Below, piece after piece: positions 45,917-55,148 of a stretch of 64,000 nucleotides of DNA (within the stretch, counting starts at the first letter, position 1; each line of letters starts with the position of its first letter). The stretch is from CAKKQX01 sp963734595 (lineage in GTDB: Bacteria > Pseudomonadota > Gammaproteobacteria > Burkholderiales > SG8-41). The stretch is taken from the NCBI GenBank assembly GCA_963734595.1, contig CAVTHV010000026.1:186001-250000 (forward strand). Direction: 5' to 3'. The notes beneath the pieces are model-generated. The model had not been told where the DNA came from. It searched no databases and worked only from the letters and a program-made list of their open reading frames with translations. The position numbers were made by a program, and so were the translations under genes.

Positions 45917-46590
45917 CAATGCCCCGCTTGTGGCCGCAGGCCGTCCGCGGCAAGCACGTAGATGCGGTCGGTGGTGGCCGCCGCTGCCGCCGAGTGCGTG
46001 ATCAGGATGCCGGCGCCGGCGTTGCGCGTGATCTGGCCGCGCAGCACCTGCAGCACCTGGTGCGCGCTGTCGGGATCGAGGTTGCCGGTGGGCTCGTCGG
46101 CGAGCACGAGTTGCGGGCGGTGCACGAGTGCGCGCGCAATCGCCACGCGCTGCATCTCGCCGCCCGACAGCTCGCGCGGCTGGCTGGCGGCGAGTGCCGC
46201 GATACCCACCGCGTCCAGCATTTCCCGTGCGCGCTCCGCGCATTGTGCCGGCAGGCTGCCGCTCAACACGAGCGGCAGCGCCACGTTTTGCGCGACCGTA
46301 AGATGCGGCAGCAGATGAAAAGCCTGGAACACGAAGCCCATGCGGTCGCGGCGCAGCAGCGTGCGCGCGTCATCGTCGAGCGTGGTGAGTTCGGTGCCGT
46401 CGAGCACGATGCTGCCGCTGTCCGGCGTATCGAGCCCGGCGATCAGGTTGAGCAGCGTCGATTTGCCGATGCCCGACTCGCCCATGATCGCGATGTATTC
46501 GCCGGGCGCGAGATCGAGATCGATGTCGCGCAGCACGGCGCGGCTGCGGGCGCCGGCGTAGGATTTGCTCACGTTGCGGAGGGTCAGCAC
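45916..46590 (-). CDS. LolD-like ABC transporter ATPase
   Basis: A ~224-residue ABC ATPase of the LolD/MacB class. Walker A is MGESGIGKSTLLNLIAGLD, the Q-loop is VFQAFHLLPHLTV, the signature is ELSGGEMQRVAIARAL and Walker B is LVLADEPTGNLD. The start is placed at GTG 46590, after AGGAAA; an upstream GTG at 46647 in the same frame is possible. It pairs with the permease whose start overlaps its stop. It energises movement of a substrate out of the inner membrane or to the AttH-like protein. Confidence 0.92.
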   Translation of the reverse strand: MLTLRNVSKSYAGARSRAVLRDIDLDLAPGEYIAIMGESGIGKSTLLNLIAGLDTPDSGSIVLDGTELTTLDDDARTLLRRDRMGFVFQAFHLLPHLTVAQNVALPLVLSGSLPAQCAERAREMLDAVGIAALAASQPRELSGGEMQRVAIARALVHRPQLVLADEPTGNLDPDSAHQVLQVLRGQITRNAGAGILITHSAAAAATTDRIYVLAADGLRPQAGH

Positions 46591-46756
46591 GGCCGCGTTT
46601 TTCCTGTGAATGCTGATGCAGATGGTAGCATGCGGACGGCGTTTCACTCTTGATGTCAGGGACTCTTATGGAACCAAAGCGCGGGATACGGCTCTCACTG
46701 TCATATCTGATATCATTCAGCCTGTTTTACGTCCTGAGAAAAACGAGGAGAATCTA

Positions 46757-47734
46757 ATGAAACGGAATTTATCCGGAGTATGCAAGTTGTTGGCTGCGGT
46801 GCTGGGCATGGGCCTGACCGCGGCGGCCGTGGCCCAGAGCTACCCTGTGCGCCCGGTGCGCGTGATCGTGCCGTTCTCGCCCGGCGGCGCCGCGGATACG
46901 CCCGGCCGCGTGCTGCTGTCGAAATTGTCCGAGTCACTCGGCCAACAGGTCATCGTGGACAATCGTCCCGGTGCGGGCAGCACCATCGGTGCCGAGCTGG
47001 TTGCCAGATCGGATCCGGATGGCTACACACTGGAGATGATCTCCAATACCCACGTCATCAGCGCGTCCCTTTATAAGCATCTCAAGTACGATGCCATCAA
47101 GGACTTCACGCCGATTCTGCAATTCGGCGATGCGCCCAATGTGCTGGTCGTCAATCCGTCGCTGCCGGTGAAATCAGTGAAAGATCTGATCGCTCTCGCC
47201 AAGGCGAAGCCCGGCCAGGTCGATTACGCGTCCTCGGGCAACGGCAGTTCGCAGCACCTGTTCATGGCGCTGTTCACGTCCATGGCGGGCATCAATATGA
47301 ACCATATTCCCTACAAAGGCAGCGGCCAGGCGCGGACCGATCTGATCAGCGGCCAGGTCTCGGTCGGCATGCCCGGCATCTCCAGCGTGATCCAGCACAT
47401 CAACAGCGGCCGGCTGCGGGCGCTGGGCGTGACGAGCGCCAAGCGTTCGCCCGAGCTGCCCAACACGCCGACTATCGCGGAAGCCGGGGTCAAGGGTTAC
47501 GACGCCAGCCTGTGGCTCGGATTGATCGGACCGGCGGGCCTGCCCAAGGACGTGGTCGCGCGGCTCAATACCGAGGTGGCGAAGCTCCTGAAGAGCAGCG
47601 AGCTGCAGGCCCAGTTCCGGAAAATCGGCACCGAAGTGGTTTACCGCGATCCCGCGCAATGGGGCGCTTACCTCAAATCCGAGCGCGAGAAATGGGCAAA
47701 GGTCGTGAAAATCACCGGCGCGCAGGTCAACTAA
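46757..47734 (+). CDS. Bug/TctC family tripartite-transporter solute receptor
   Basis: A 325-residue periplasmic binding protein. Signal peptide (residues 1-27) then YPVRPVRVIVPFSPGGAADT, GQQVIVDNRPGAGSTIGAEL, HIPYKGSGQARTDLISGQVS and AEAGVKGYDASLWLGLIGPA are the Bug signatures. Such receptors bind carboxylates or amino acids, some feeding TctAB transporters, but no membrane subunits are near. ATG 46757 follows GAGGAG. A strong terminator follows. A second Bug receptor is at 53971. Confidence 0.92.
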   Translation: MKRNLSGVCKLLAAVLGMGLTAAAVAQSYPVRPVRVIVPFSPGGAADTPGRVLLSKLSESLGQQVIVDNRPGAGSTIGAELVARSDPDGYTLEMISNTHVISASLYKHLKYDAIKDFTPILQFGDAPNVLVVNPSLPVKSVKDLIALAKAKPGQVDYASSGNGSSQHLFMALFTSMAGINMNHIPYKGSGQARTDLISGQVSVGMPGISSVIQHINSGRLRALGVTSAKRSPELPNTPTIAEAGVKGYDASLWLGLIGPAGLPKDVVARLNTEVAKLLKSSELQAQFRKIGTEVVYRDPAQWGAYLKSEREKWAKVVKITGAQVN

Positions 47735-47764
47735 GCACAATCAGCAACTTCAGCTTCAATTAAA

Positions 47765-47789
47765 AACGCCGCGGAACGCGGCGTTTTTT
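47765..47789. terminator. Bidirectional terminator between the Bug receptor and recQ
   Basis: AACGCCGCG-GAA-CGCGGCGTT perfect 9-bp stem followed by six T; A-rich on the other side. It ends the receptor gene on the plus strand and recQ (stop near 47796) on the minus strand. Confidence 0.88.
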
Positions 47790-47795
47790 CTGTAC

Positions 47796-49612
47796 TCAGC
47801 CGTGCAGCAGCTGCAGCAATGTCGGGCCGTAGCGCTCGAGCTTCTTCGCGCCGATGCCGTCGATCGTGGACAGCGCGTCGAGGTCTTGCGGCTGCGCGGC
47901 CGCGATCGCCGACAGCGTGCGGTCGTGAAAAATCACGTAGGCCGGCACCGACTGCGCGCGCGCCTGCTCGATGCGCCAGGCCTTGAGGCGTTCCAGCAGG
48001 CTCGCATCGGCAGCGGGCATCGTGGCGGCTATCCGTGGAACGGCGGCGCGCCGCGGCCTTGCCCTTGCGCGGCATCACGCGGCGCATTTCAACGTGCTTT
48101 TCGCCCTTCAGCACCTCGCGGCTCGCGTCGGTCAGGCGCAGCGCGCCGTAGGCCTCGTGATCGGGACGCGCATAACCCAGCGCCACCAGCTGGCGGAACA
48201 CGTTGCGCCAGGCGGCCTCGTCGAGGTCGCTGCCGACGCCGAACACGTTGAGCTTGTCGTGATCCCATTGCGACACGCGCTCGGTGGCGCGGCCGCGCAG
48301 CACGTCGATCAGGTGCACCGCGCCGAAGCGCTGGCCGGTGCGGTAAATGCACGACAACGCCTTGCGCGCGGCCTCGGTCGCATCCCAGGTCTGCGGCGGC
48401 TCGAGGCAGGTGTCGCAATTGCCGCACGGTGTGCTCGCCTCGCCGAAATAGTCGAGCAGGCGCACGCGGCGGCAGCCGGCGGTCTCGCACAGGCCGAGCA
48501 GGGCCTCGAGTTTGACGAGCGACGCGCGCCGGAACGCCTCGCTGCCTTCGGACTGGTCGATCATGCGCCGCTGCTGCACGACGTCGCCCAGTCCGTAGGC
48601 CATCCACGCATCGGCGGCGGCGCCGTCGCGGCCGGCGCGGCCGGTTTCCTGGTAATAGCCCTCGATGCTCTTGGGCAGGTCGAGGTGGGCGACGAAGCGC
48701 ACGTCGGGCTTGTCGATGCCCATGCCGAACGCGATGGTGGCGACGATGACGATGCCGTCCTCGCGCTGGAAGCGCGCCTGATGGCTCGGCGCGCGTCTCC
48801 GCGTCCATGCCGGCGTGGTACGGCAGCGCGCGCACGCCCTGCGATCGCGAGCCAGGCCGCGGTCTCTTCCACCTTCTTGCGCGACAGGCAATAGACGATG
48901 CCGGCCTCGCCCGCATGCTCCTCGCGGATGAAGCGCAGCAGCTGCGCGCGCGCGTCCTGCTTGTCGACGATGGTGTAGCGGATGTTCGGCCGGTCGAAGC
49001 TCGCGACGAACACGCGCGCCTCGTCGAGCGCCAGCTGGCGGATGATTTCCGCGCGCGTCTGCGGATCGGCGGTCGCGGTGAGCGCGATGCGCGGCACCGC
49101 CGGGAAAGCGCTCGTGCAGCACCGACAGCTGCATGTACTCCGGGCGGAAATCGTGGCCCCACTGCGAGACGCAATGCGCTTCGTCGATGGCGAACAGCGC
49201 GATCCGGGCGTCTGCGAGCAGCTCGAGCATGCGCGGCATCATCAGCCGCTCGGGCGCGACGTAGAGCAGATCGAGTTCGCCCGCATGCAGCGCGCGCTCC
49301 ACGGCGTTGATCTCGCGGCCGTCCAGCGTCGAATTGAGGAAGGCCGCGCGCACGCCGAGCTGCCTGAGCGCCGCCACCTGGTCCTGCATCAGCGCGATCA
49401 GCGGCGAGACGACCAGCGCCGGTGCCTTCGCGCAGCAGCGCCGGCAGCTGGTAGCACAGCGACTTGCCGCCGCCGGTGGGCATCAGCACCAGCGCGTCGC
49501 CGCCGGCGGCGACATGGGAGACGATGTCCTGCTGGGCGCCGCGGAATGCCGGGTGGCCGAAGACCGTGTTGAGGAGGTGCAGGGCGCGTTCGTTGGGATT
49601 GCTGGGGGTCAT
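47796..49612 (-). CDS. recQ: ATP-dependent DNA helicase RecQ (five apparent frameshifts)
   Basis: A ~603-residue 3'-5' DNA helicase of recombination and repair. Six frame pieces tile it: N-terminus MTPSNPNERALHLLNTVFGH with Walker A MPTGGGKSLCYQLPA, then FAIDEAHCVSQWGHDFRPEY (DEAH), IALTATADPQTR, YCLSRKKVEETAAW, FQREDGIVIVATIAFGMGID, GRAGRDG, the Zn-site TPCGNCDTC, and the HRDC region AWRIEQARAQSVPAYVIFHD. Extra single bases near 49435, 49102, 48843, 48790 and 48030. Five shifts in one gene, all the same direction, make error more likely than decay. Confidence 0.9.
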
Positions 49613-49632
49613 TTCAGGTCAAGGTCAAAAGC

Positions 49633-49883
49633 ATGAACGCAAAGGACGCAAAGGATCGCAAAGGTTCGCAAAGGAAACACCAAAACAAAGCATAGACACG
49701 AAGGACACAGAGGACACGAAGGAAAAGCATTAAAACATATTAACCACATGAATCATTCTGGATCTGGCGGTAATTTTTTATTCTTATTCGTTTTGCCTTC
49801 GTATCATCGCTATTCAATTTCTTGATTTTACCTTGTAACCTTTGCGTACCTGTCGCGAACCTTACGCGTCCTTTGCGTTAATG
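49633..49883. repeat. Nonamer-repeat inverted module, copy 2 (CGCAAAGG type)
   Basis: Fills the 430-nt gap between recQ and the HNH gene. Left arm 49633-49674: four units of about 9-10 nt around CGCAAAGG, followed at 49693-49723 by related units GACACGAAG, GACACAGAG. Right arm 49831-49883 carries CCTTTGCG and variants in reverse. The loop is AT-rich (~105 nt). Outside the module (49884-50042) I see no gene. Confidence 0.7.
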
Positions 49884-50042
49884 CTTTGCTTTAAAAATGT
49901 GACGCAGGCTGGGGAGCGCGATGCACGCCCAGCCATTCGCTCGTACTGCACGGACGATGCGCGCTGCTCTCGAGATGTTCTGTAATAGATTGTTTTTATT
50001 GAATTATTACTTGACATTCCAAGGCGCAGACAGTGCTGCGGG

Positions 50043-50423
50043 TTACTTCTTCTGCTGCAGCAGATCCTTCAGCCCCGCGAACGGGTTGTGAGTCGCCGGC
50101 GCCGGACCGCTGCCCGCCGCGGATCCCAGGTTGGCGTCCGCCTCGAGGTAGCGCTGGTGTTCGTTGTCGTGGCAATAGATGCACAACAGTTCCCAGTTGC
50201 TGCCGTCGGGCGGATTATTGTCGTGGTTGTGGTCTTTGTGGTGGACCGTCAGCTCGCGCACCCGCGCGCCGCTGAACTCGCGCCCGCAGCGGCCGCAGAT
50301 CCACGGATAGAGTTTGAGCGCCTGTTCGCGGTAGGTCTGCTCCCGTTCCTCGCGATGGCGCCGGGCGTCGGCCAGGACCTGGTTGAGCCGGGACGGACCG
50401 GATGGGGATTTACCGGATGGCAT
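50043..50423 (-). CDS. YajD-type HNH nuclease
   Basis: A 126-residue HNH-fold protein: LYPWICGRCGREFSGARVRE, LTVHHKDHNHDNNPPDGSNW and LCIYCHDNEHQRYLEA give two CxxC knuckles and the His-His metal site of an HNH nuclease. The C-terminal GLKDLLQQKK tail matches the YajD family. YajD is a putative nuclease of unknown role. ATG 50423. It stands next to the PIN gene on the same strand (49 nt). Confidence 0.85.
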   Translation of the reverse strand: MPSGKSPSGPSRLNQVLADARRHREEREQTYREQALKLYPWICGRCGREFSGARVRELTVHHKDHNHDNNPPDGSNWELLCIYCHDNEHQRYLEADANLGSAAGSGPAPATHNPFAGLKDLLQQKK

Positions 50424-50472
50424 GGCAGCATGATTTCCTTCTTCGACTGAAAAATCAAGAGCGGCGCCGGCC

Positions 50473-50955
50473 TCATGCCGCAGAGGGCGCGCCGGTGAAT
50501 TGTCGGGGCGTGACGATGCGGAACGGCAAGTGCTGATATTTCCGCCGCGCGAACACCAGCAGATCGCGATCCTTGGTGACCAGAAAATCCGCGAGGCAGT
50601 CGCGCGCGAGTTCGAGGAACTTCTGGTCGTCGGGATCCTTGCAAACGGGAAGCGCAACATCAAAGGATTCTTTTTCCCGTTCGCGGGAGATGGGCAGGGC
50701 AGGGGCATGGACCCGCGCGACGCGACGGCATTGCGCGAGGCAGGCCGCCTGCGCAGCGGCAGCCAGAGGCGTTTTGCGCATCGGATACCCCAGCACCCGT
50801 GCAAGTTCCTGCTCGCAGGCTGCGGTGATGAAAATCTCCGCGCCGCCGGCCTCGACCGCTGCGCGGATCGGCGCGATGCCGGGGTCGTCGAACACCAGCC
50901 AGTCGAGCCAGATGTTGGTATCCAGGACGAGGCGCAGGGGCAGGCCGCGCGTCAT
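50473..50955 (-). CDS. PIN-domain protein (putative toxin/RNase)
   Basis: A 160-residue PIN-fold protein with the acidic triad LVLDTNIWLDWLV, PVCKDPDDQKFLELA and DFLVTKDRDLLVF. Such proteins are Mg-dependent ribonucleases, many of them toxins, but I see no antitoxin gene beside it: upstream (minus-strand order) is a lipoprotein gene whose stop overlaps this ATG by 4 nt, and downstream is an HNH gene. The COG1569-like pattern is a 'putative toxin' family. Function as a toxin is not supported by context here. Confidence 0.82.
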   Translation of the reverse strand: MTRGLPLRLVLDTNIWLDWLVFDDPGIAPIRAAVEAGGAEIFITAACEQELARVLGYPMRKTPLAAAAQAACLAQCRRVARVHAPALPISREREKESFDVALPVCKDPDDQKFLELARDCLADFLVTKDRDLLVFARRKYQHLPFRIVTPRQFTGAPSAA

Positions 50956-51656
50956 TTGATGGGCAGGAACACCGCCGTGGCCAGGCTCTGGACGACTTTC
51001 GTCACGGTGCGGTCGTTCTTGCCGGCCACGATCTTCGACAGTACGTCGAGGCTGTTGATGAGCTTGCCGAACTCCCGTTCGAAGCTCAGGTTCTGCACCG
51101 GCCCGGCGGCTTCGTTGGACAGCAGGAACAGCTCGCCCAGGGAGTTACGGTCGTTGGAAAGCTTCCACACCGCGATTTCCACGTTGCGCGCGGCGTTGTA
51201 AAGATTCTGCGGATCGAGGTCATCCAGCACGAAGAACTCGGTCTTGTCGTTGAACGCGGTCTGAATCATGCCGCCGAGTCCCGCGATGAGAGCGAGCACC
51301 CGGTCGCCCTGGTAATCCTCCTGGAAAGCCAGATGGATCGCCTGCGCGCCCTGCGCGTTTCCCAGCTCGGGAAATTTCCATTCGCGCCGGTTCAGGAAGA
51401 TGCGTGCCACGCCGGCTGAGACAGTCGCCTGGCCGCCTTTCTTCAGTTCCCGCGGGTTGCGCCGGTAGAGTTTTTCGGTGAGCAGCCTGAGGTCGTGGAA
51501 AATCTCGCGCTGATGCACTTCGGCGACGCGGTCGACGTCCGTTTTGGCGAGCTGGTAGGGATCGAAGCCATTGACCTGCTTGGCTGGCACCGTGCCCTGT
51601 CCCGCGCAAGCCGTCAGCAAGGGCACGAGAAACGGGAGCAGGAGCAGTTTGCGCAT
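50952..51656 (-). CDS. Predicted lipoprotein of unknown function
   Basis: A 234-residue protein. Residues 1-16 MRKLLLLPFLVPLLTAC end in a lipobox LLTAC, so the mature protein is lipidated. The body is alpha-helical, rich in REIFHDLRLLTEKLYRRN, and ends KVVQSLATAVFLPIK. The segment QAIHLAFQEDYQGDRVLALI followed by GGMIQTAFNDKTEFFVLDDL is conserved-looking. I do not recognise the family. ATG 51656. Its stop overlaps the PIN gene start (ATGA), so the two may be translated together, an odd pairing. Confidence 0.78.
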   Translation of the reverse strand: MRKLLLLPFLVPLLTACAGQGTVPAKQVNGFDPYQLAKTDVDRVAEVHQREIFHDLRLLTEKLYRRNPRELKKGGQATVSAGVARIFLNRREWKFPELGNAQGAQAIHLAFQEDYQGDRVLALIAGLGGMIQTAFNDKTEFFVLDDLDPQNLYNAARNVEIAVWKLSNDRNSLGELFLLSNEAAGPVQNLSFEREFGKLINSLDVLSKIVAGKNDRTVTKVVQSLATAVFLPIK

Positions 51657-51694
51657 GGCCAATGATAGCCGAAGCTGCAGCAACCGGACACGCC

Positions 51695-52132
51695 CTATCG
51701 GGAAGCCTTGTCGGACCGCAGGGACTTCCACGTCGACGTGGCGAAGGCGACCAGGTCGTTGTGCTCGTCCACCAGTTCCGCCCGCAGATGGGAAACGCTT
51801 TTCCCGTGCCGCAGAAAGCGGCCGGTGCAGGTCAGCCGTCCCGACCTCGCGACCTTCAGATACTGGACTTTCAGTTCCAGCGTGGCGCCCGGCCCGTTGC
51901 GCCGGTAGAGCAGGTGGCCCATGGAAATGTCCATGACGAAGGCGATCACGCCGCCGTGGAGGCCGCCCTGCGGATTGAACATGAAGTCCTTCAGCTCGAA
52001 AGTGATCCGGCACTCGTCGTCGGTGTATTCCAGTTCGAGCCCGTAGAGGCGCGCGAGAAAGAATTTTCCAAAGTCCTGTTCGTAGGTCTCGATCGCATTG
52101 TCGAAAGCGCGGCGCGCTGCTATTTCGTCCAT
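51695..52132 (-). CDS. PaaI-type hotdog-fold thioesterase
   Basis: A ~145-residue hotdog-fold acyl-CoA thioesterase of the PaaI group. The active-site helix motif is NPQGGLHGGVIAFVMDISMG (HGG then Asp); TLELKVQYLKVARSGRLTCT is the typical beta strand pair. The start is put at ATG 52132; a TTG at 52162 would add ten residues. It hydrolyses acyl- or aroyl-CoA; the substrate is unknown. Confidence 0.82.
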   Translation of the reverse strand: MDEIAARRAFDNAIETYEQDFGKFFLARLYGLELEYTDDECRITFELKDFMFNPQGGLHGGVIAFVMDISMGHLLYRRNGPGATLELKVQYLKVARSGRLTCTGRFLRHGKSVSHLRAELVDEHNDLVAFATSTWKSLRSDKASR

Positions 52133-52226
52133 CTTGAAACGGGTCTCCAGTGGTTTTGGCAAAGGCGCAATGCTATCACCATGGGGCTATCAGCGAACAC
52201 CGGAAATGCGCTAACCTTCAGGCACG

Positions 52227-52913
52227 ATGAATCCTTCGACCCCGGACAATTTGCAAAACGGCAGCGTGCGCTCGATTTCGCGCGAGGACATGGCGAACCT
52301 GCCGATCCGCCGCTATGAGGGCAGGGTGTGCCTGGTGGCGACGCCGCATGACCTGGCGCACGCGCTGGCGGACATCCGGCAGGAAACCGTCGTCGGGTTC
52401 GATACCGAGACGCGGCCTGCGTTCACGAAGGGCGAGAGCTATTTGCCGTGTCTCGCCCAGGTGGCCACCGCCCGCGCGGTTTACCTGTTCCAGTTTCGCG
52501 GCCTGGACGTATTCCCGGTGCTCGCCGAATTGCTGGGCTCGCCGCGCATCGTCAAGGCTGGGGTGGCGCTTGCGCACGACCTGCGCCAGCTCAAGCTGCT
52601 GTTTCCGTTCGCGGAGAAAAACGTGCTCGATCTGGGTGTCGTCGCGCGCCGCGGTGGCCACGGCCAGTCCGGCGTGCGCAATCTCGCCGGAATTTTTCTC
52701 GGGTGGCGGATTCCCAAAGGCGCCCGTACCTCGAACTGGGCCGCGCCGAGGCTGTCCTCGGCGCAGATGACCTACGCCGCGACGGATGCGTGGGTCTGCC
52801 GGGAATTGTTCCTGCGGTTCGAGAGCCTGGGGTTGTTCAGGGCGCATTGCGGCTCCGAGCGCATGAAAGCGGGTCGCCGCGGAATATTTGCCAGATCAAG
52901 ATCAAAAGCTTAA
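52227..52913 (+). CDS. 3'-5' exonuclease (DEDDy, RNase D/WRN type)
   Basis: A 228-residue exonuclease: exo I is TVVGFDTETRPAFTKGE, exo II VKAGVALAHDLRQLKLLFPF and exo III MTYAATDAWVCREL (Tyr-x3-Asp). It resembles the exonuclease domain of RNase D and WRN; whether it acts on RNA or DNA is not clear. The start is ATG 52227, divergent from the thioesterase gene. Its TAA stop is supplied by a decayed nonamer repeat (52910 on). Confidence 0.87.
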   Translation: MNPSTPDNLQNGSVRSISREDMANLPIRRYEGRVCLVATPHDLAHALADIRQETVVGFDTETRPAFTKGESYLPCLAQVATARAVYLFQFRGLDVFPVLAELLGSPRIVKAGVALAHDLRQLKLLFPFAEKNVLDLGVVARRGGHGQSGVRNLAGIFLGWRIPKGARTSNWAAPRLSSAQMTYAATDAWVCRELFLRFESLGLFRAHCGSERMKAGRRGIFARSRSKA

Positions 52914-52948
52914 CGCAAAGGTCGTAAGGATCGCAATGAAGGAAAAAC
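52910..52948. repeat. Decayed half nonamer module (CGCAAAGG type)
   Basis: A single arm of the family, TTAACGCAAAGG followed by TCGTAAGG and TCGCAATG; no matching right arm is present. The preceding AGATCAAGATCAAAAGC (52893-52909) closely resembles the sequence in front of the left arm of copy 2 at 49616. The unit provides the stop codon of the exonuclease gene. Confidence 0.55.
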
Positions 52949-53059
52949 AACGGGATACGAAGATTGCTCTCGGCCAACAGTAGTCAACCCGCGAAGGCGG
53001 AGATCCAGTAGACTATATCCGATTCCGCTTCGCGGAATGCAAAACAATCGAGGGCTTCT

Positions 53060-53920
53060 CTAAGTCGCGATCGACCGGGGGTCGCGCGGGCGCCAGCGGC
53101 CGCTGTCGACCAGCGCGAGAAACTCGCCCAGCATCTGGTTGAACAGCGCCGGTTCCTCGGTATTGACCGTGTGCCCGGTTGAGGGGCAGATCCAGAGTCG
53201 AGCTGCCGGACAGATCTGCTTCATGAACACCGCGGGCACGACGCAGTTGTCGTCCTCGTCGCCGCTCACCACGAACAGCGGCACTTTCATCCGGTGCAGG
53301 GATTTCCCGAGCTGATAAACCGTCGGGCGCTTGATCTGCACGCCGCGCTGCGTGTTGGCGAGGCCGGGCGCGGAATGCTCCGCTTCGAAACGGCGGAATT
53401 CGGCAAAGCCGCGCGGGTCCTTGTTCAGCAGCGATACGCGCCCGGGCATCAGGCTGCCGGCGAGCGCCGCGCGCATGCCCAGCGTCTCGTAGCGTTGGGC
53501 ATTCGCCTCCGTGTTGCGCAGATACGCTGCACGGCGCGCAGGATCCGAACCTGCACCGGCGCCGACCGATGTCACCGAGAGAGTACGGCTGGCGTAATGG
53601 ATCCCGAAATTGAGCGCGGTGGAGGCACCCATCGAGCAGCCGACGATGTGCGCCTTGCGCAATTTCAGATGCTTCATGATGGCAGCGATGTCGTCGGTGA
53701 CGATCGCCTGCGAATAGCGGTTGCGTGCCCGCGGCACGTCCGACGGCGGGTAACCGCGCGCGTTGAAAGCGATGCAGCGGTAGCGGCGCCCGAAGTAGCG
53801 CATCTGTGCCTCCCAGCTGCGGAGGTCGCCGGAAAATTCATGCACGAATACGATGGGCGTGCCTTTGCCGGTTTCCTCGTAGTAAAGCTTCGTTCCGTCG
53901 CGCGCGGTCGCGTAAGGCAT
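53060..53920 (-). CDS. Alpha/beta hydrolase
   Basis: A 286-residue alpha/beta-fold hydrolase. The nucleophile elbow is HIVGCSMGASTALNFG (Ser), the acid is in PLFVVSGDEDDNCVVPAVF, and the His in WICPSTGHTVNTEEPALFNQ. The N-terminus MPYATARDGTKLYYEETGKG and FVHEFSGDLRSWEAQM are typical of the family. The substrate is unknown. A Bug receptor gene follows upstream on the same strand 50 nt away, suggesting joint uptake and hydrolysis of an ester or lactone-type compound (inference). Confidence 0.87.
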   Translation of the reverse strand: MPYATARDGTKLYYEETGKGTPIVFVHEFSGDLRSWEAQMRYFGRRYRCIAFNARGYPPSDVPRARNRYSQAIVTDDIAAIMKHLKLRKAHIVGCSMGASTALNFGIHYASRTLSVTSVGAGAGSDPARRAAYLRNTEANAQRYETLGMRAALAGSLMPGRVSLLNKDPRGFAEFRRFEAEHSAPGLANTQRGVQIKRPTVYQLGKSLHRMKVPLFVVSGDEDDNCVVPAVFMKQICPAARLWICPSTGHTVNTEEPALFNQMLGEFLALVDSGRWRPRDPRSIAT

Positions 53921-53970
53921 CGGGGGCTCCTCTCTTCAGCTGGTTAGATCGCGGTGGCCCGTCGCGCGGA

Positions 53971-54960
53971 TCACTCGACGTGGATGCCTGCTGCCTTCAC
54001 CACCTGGGCATACTTTGCGGTCTCCGCCTTGATCAACGCTGTAAATTCCGCCGGCGTTCCGCCTGCGGATTCGAGCCCCTGCGCGGTGAGCGCCTCGGAC
54101 ATGCCCGGCAGCTTGAGCGTGGCCAGCACATCGTGATTCAGCTTGCGCACGATCGCGGCGGGCGTTTTTATCGGCACCAGGATGCCCTGCCAGTTGGACA
54201 CGCTGAAACCCTTCACCCCCGACTCGGCGATGGTCGGCACGTCCGGCGCAATGGCAGCGCGTTTTGCCGTGGTGACGCCGAGCGCGCGCAGGCGGCCTGC
54301 CTTGATATGCGCCAGCGCCGGCGGCATGGTGCTGAAAATGATCGGAACGCGGCCGGCGATGACGTCGATCAGCGCGGGCCCGGTACCCTTGTACGGGACA
54401 TGCAGGATGTCCGTGCCGGTCGCGTACTTGAACACCTCGCCCACCATGTGCAGGGACGAGCCGGTTCCCGCGGAAGCGAAGCTGAGCTTGCCGGGATTCG
54501 CTTTCGCCAGCGCGATGAGCTCCTGCACCGATTTCGCCTCCAGCTTGGGGTTGACCACCAAAATGAACGCGGAGGTCGCGAGCAGGCTGATCGGCGCAAA
54601 GTCCCTGATCGGGCTGTAGGAGAGATTTTTCTTCAGCACCGGATTCTGCACAAGGTTGCCGAGGCTGCCGAGGAACAGCGTATAGCCGTCCGGCGTCGCG
54701 TTGGCCGCGATGGTCGCGCCGAGCGCACCGCCCGCGCCGCCGCGATTGTCGACGACGATCTGTTGTCCGAGCACCTGGCTCAGGCGCTGTCCAACCGCGC
54801 GCCCCAGGATGTCGTTGCCCCCGCCCGGCGGGAACGGCACGATGAGCCGCAGCGGTTTGTCGGGATAGGCACCTGCCGGAGTGCCCTGGGCCATCGCCGT
54901 GTTCGCCACGGGCGCCGCGAGGATGGCCAGTATTGCGGTTTGAATAAGCGGATTGCGCAT
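53971..54960 (-). CDS. Bug/TctC family solute receptor (second copy)
   Basis: A 329-residue periplasmic receptor: signal peptide (to ~residue 24), then YPDKPLRLIVPFPPGGGNDI, LGQQIVVDNRGGAGGALGAT, VPYKGTGPALIDVIAGRVPI and AESGVKGFSVSNWQGILVPI. ATG 54960. Unlike the receptor at 46757 it is adjacent to an alpha/beta hydrolase gene, with no TctAB genes in sight. The ligand is unknown. Confidence 0.92.
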   Translation of the reverse strand: MRNPLIQTAILAILAAPVANTAMAQGTPAGAYPDKPLRLIVPFPPGGGNDILGRAVGQRLSQVLGQQIVVDNRGGAGGALGATIAANATPDGYTLFLGSLGNLVQNPVLKKNLSYSPIRDFAPISLLATSAFILVVNPKLEAKSVQELIALAKANPGKLSFASAGTGSSLHMVGEVFKYATGTDILHVPYKGTGPALIDVIAGRVPIIFSTMPPALAHIKAGRLRALGVTTAKRAAIAPDVPTIAESGVKGFSVSNWQGILVPIKTPAAIVRKLNHDVLATLKLPGMSEALTAQGLESAGGTPAEFTALIKAETAKYAQVVKAAGIHVE

Positions 54961-55148
54961 GATTTTCCTTTCCTCTCATTTTTATTAACGCCCGAAGAGG
55001 GCGCAGGTGAAGATGATTCTATGGGGAGACTGGCGGGGAGGGCAAGCGCCGGAATCGCTGACGAGCAATCGCCAGATTACATGCGGGCAGTAAAACGAGC
55101 TGCCCAGAAACATCGTTTTACGCCGCGCGTATCCCCGCGCCCGCGCTG

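Noticed and set aside
45919..46653. Plus-strand open frame opposite the ABC ATPase
   Set aside because: Exact shadow of the ATPase gene, which has all Walker and signature motifs.
49633..49883. Possible CRISPR array
   Set aside because: Units are 9-10 nt without unique spacers and are inverted at the far end; no cas genes are nearby.
50473..50955. Toxin-antitoxin pair with the PIN gene
   Set aside because: No small DNA-binding antitoxin gene precedes or follows it; neighbours are a lipoprotein and an HNH protein.
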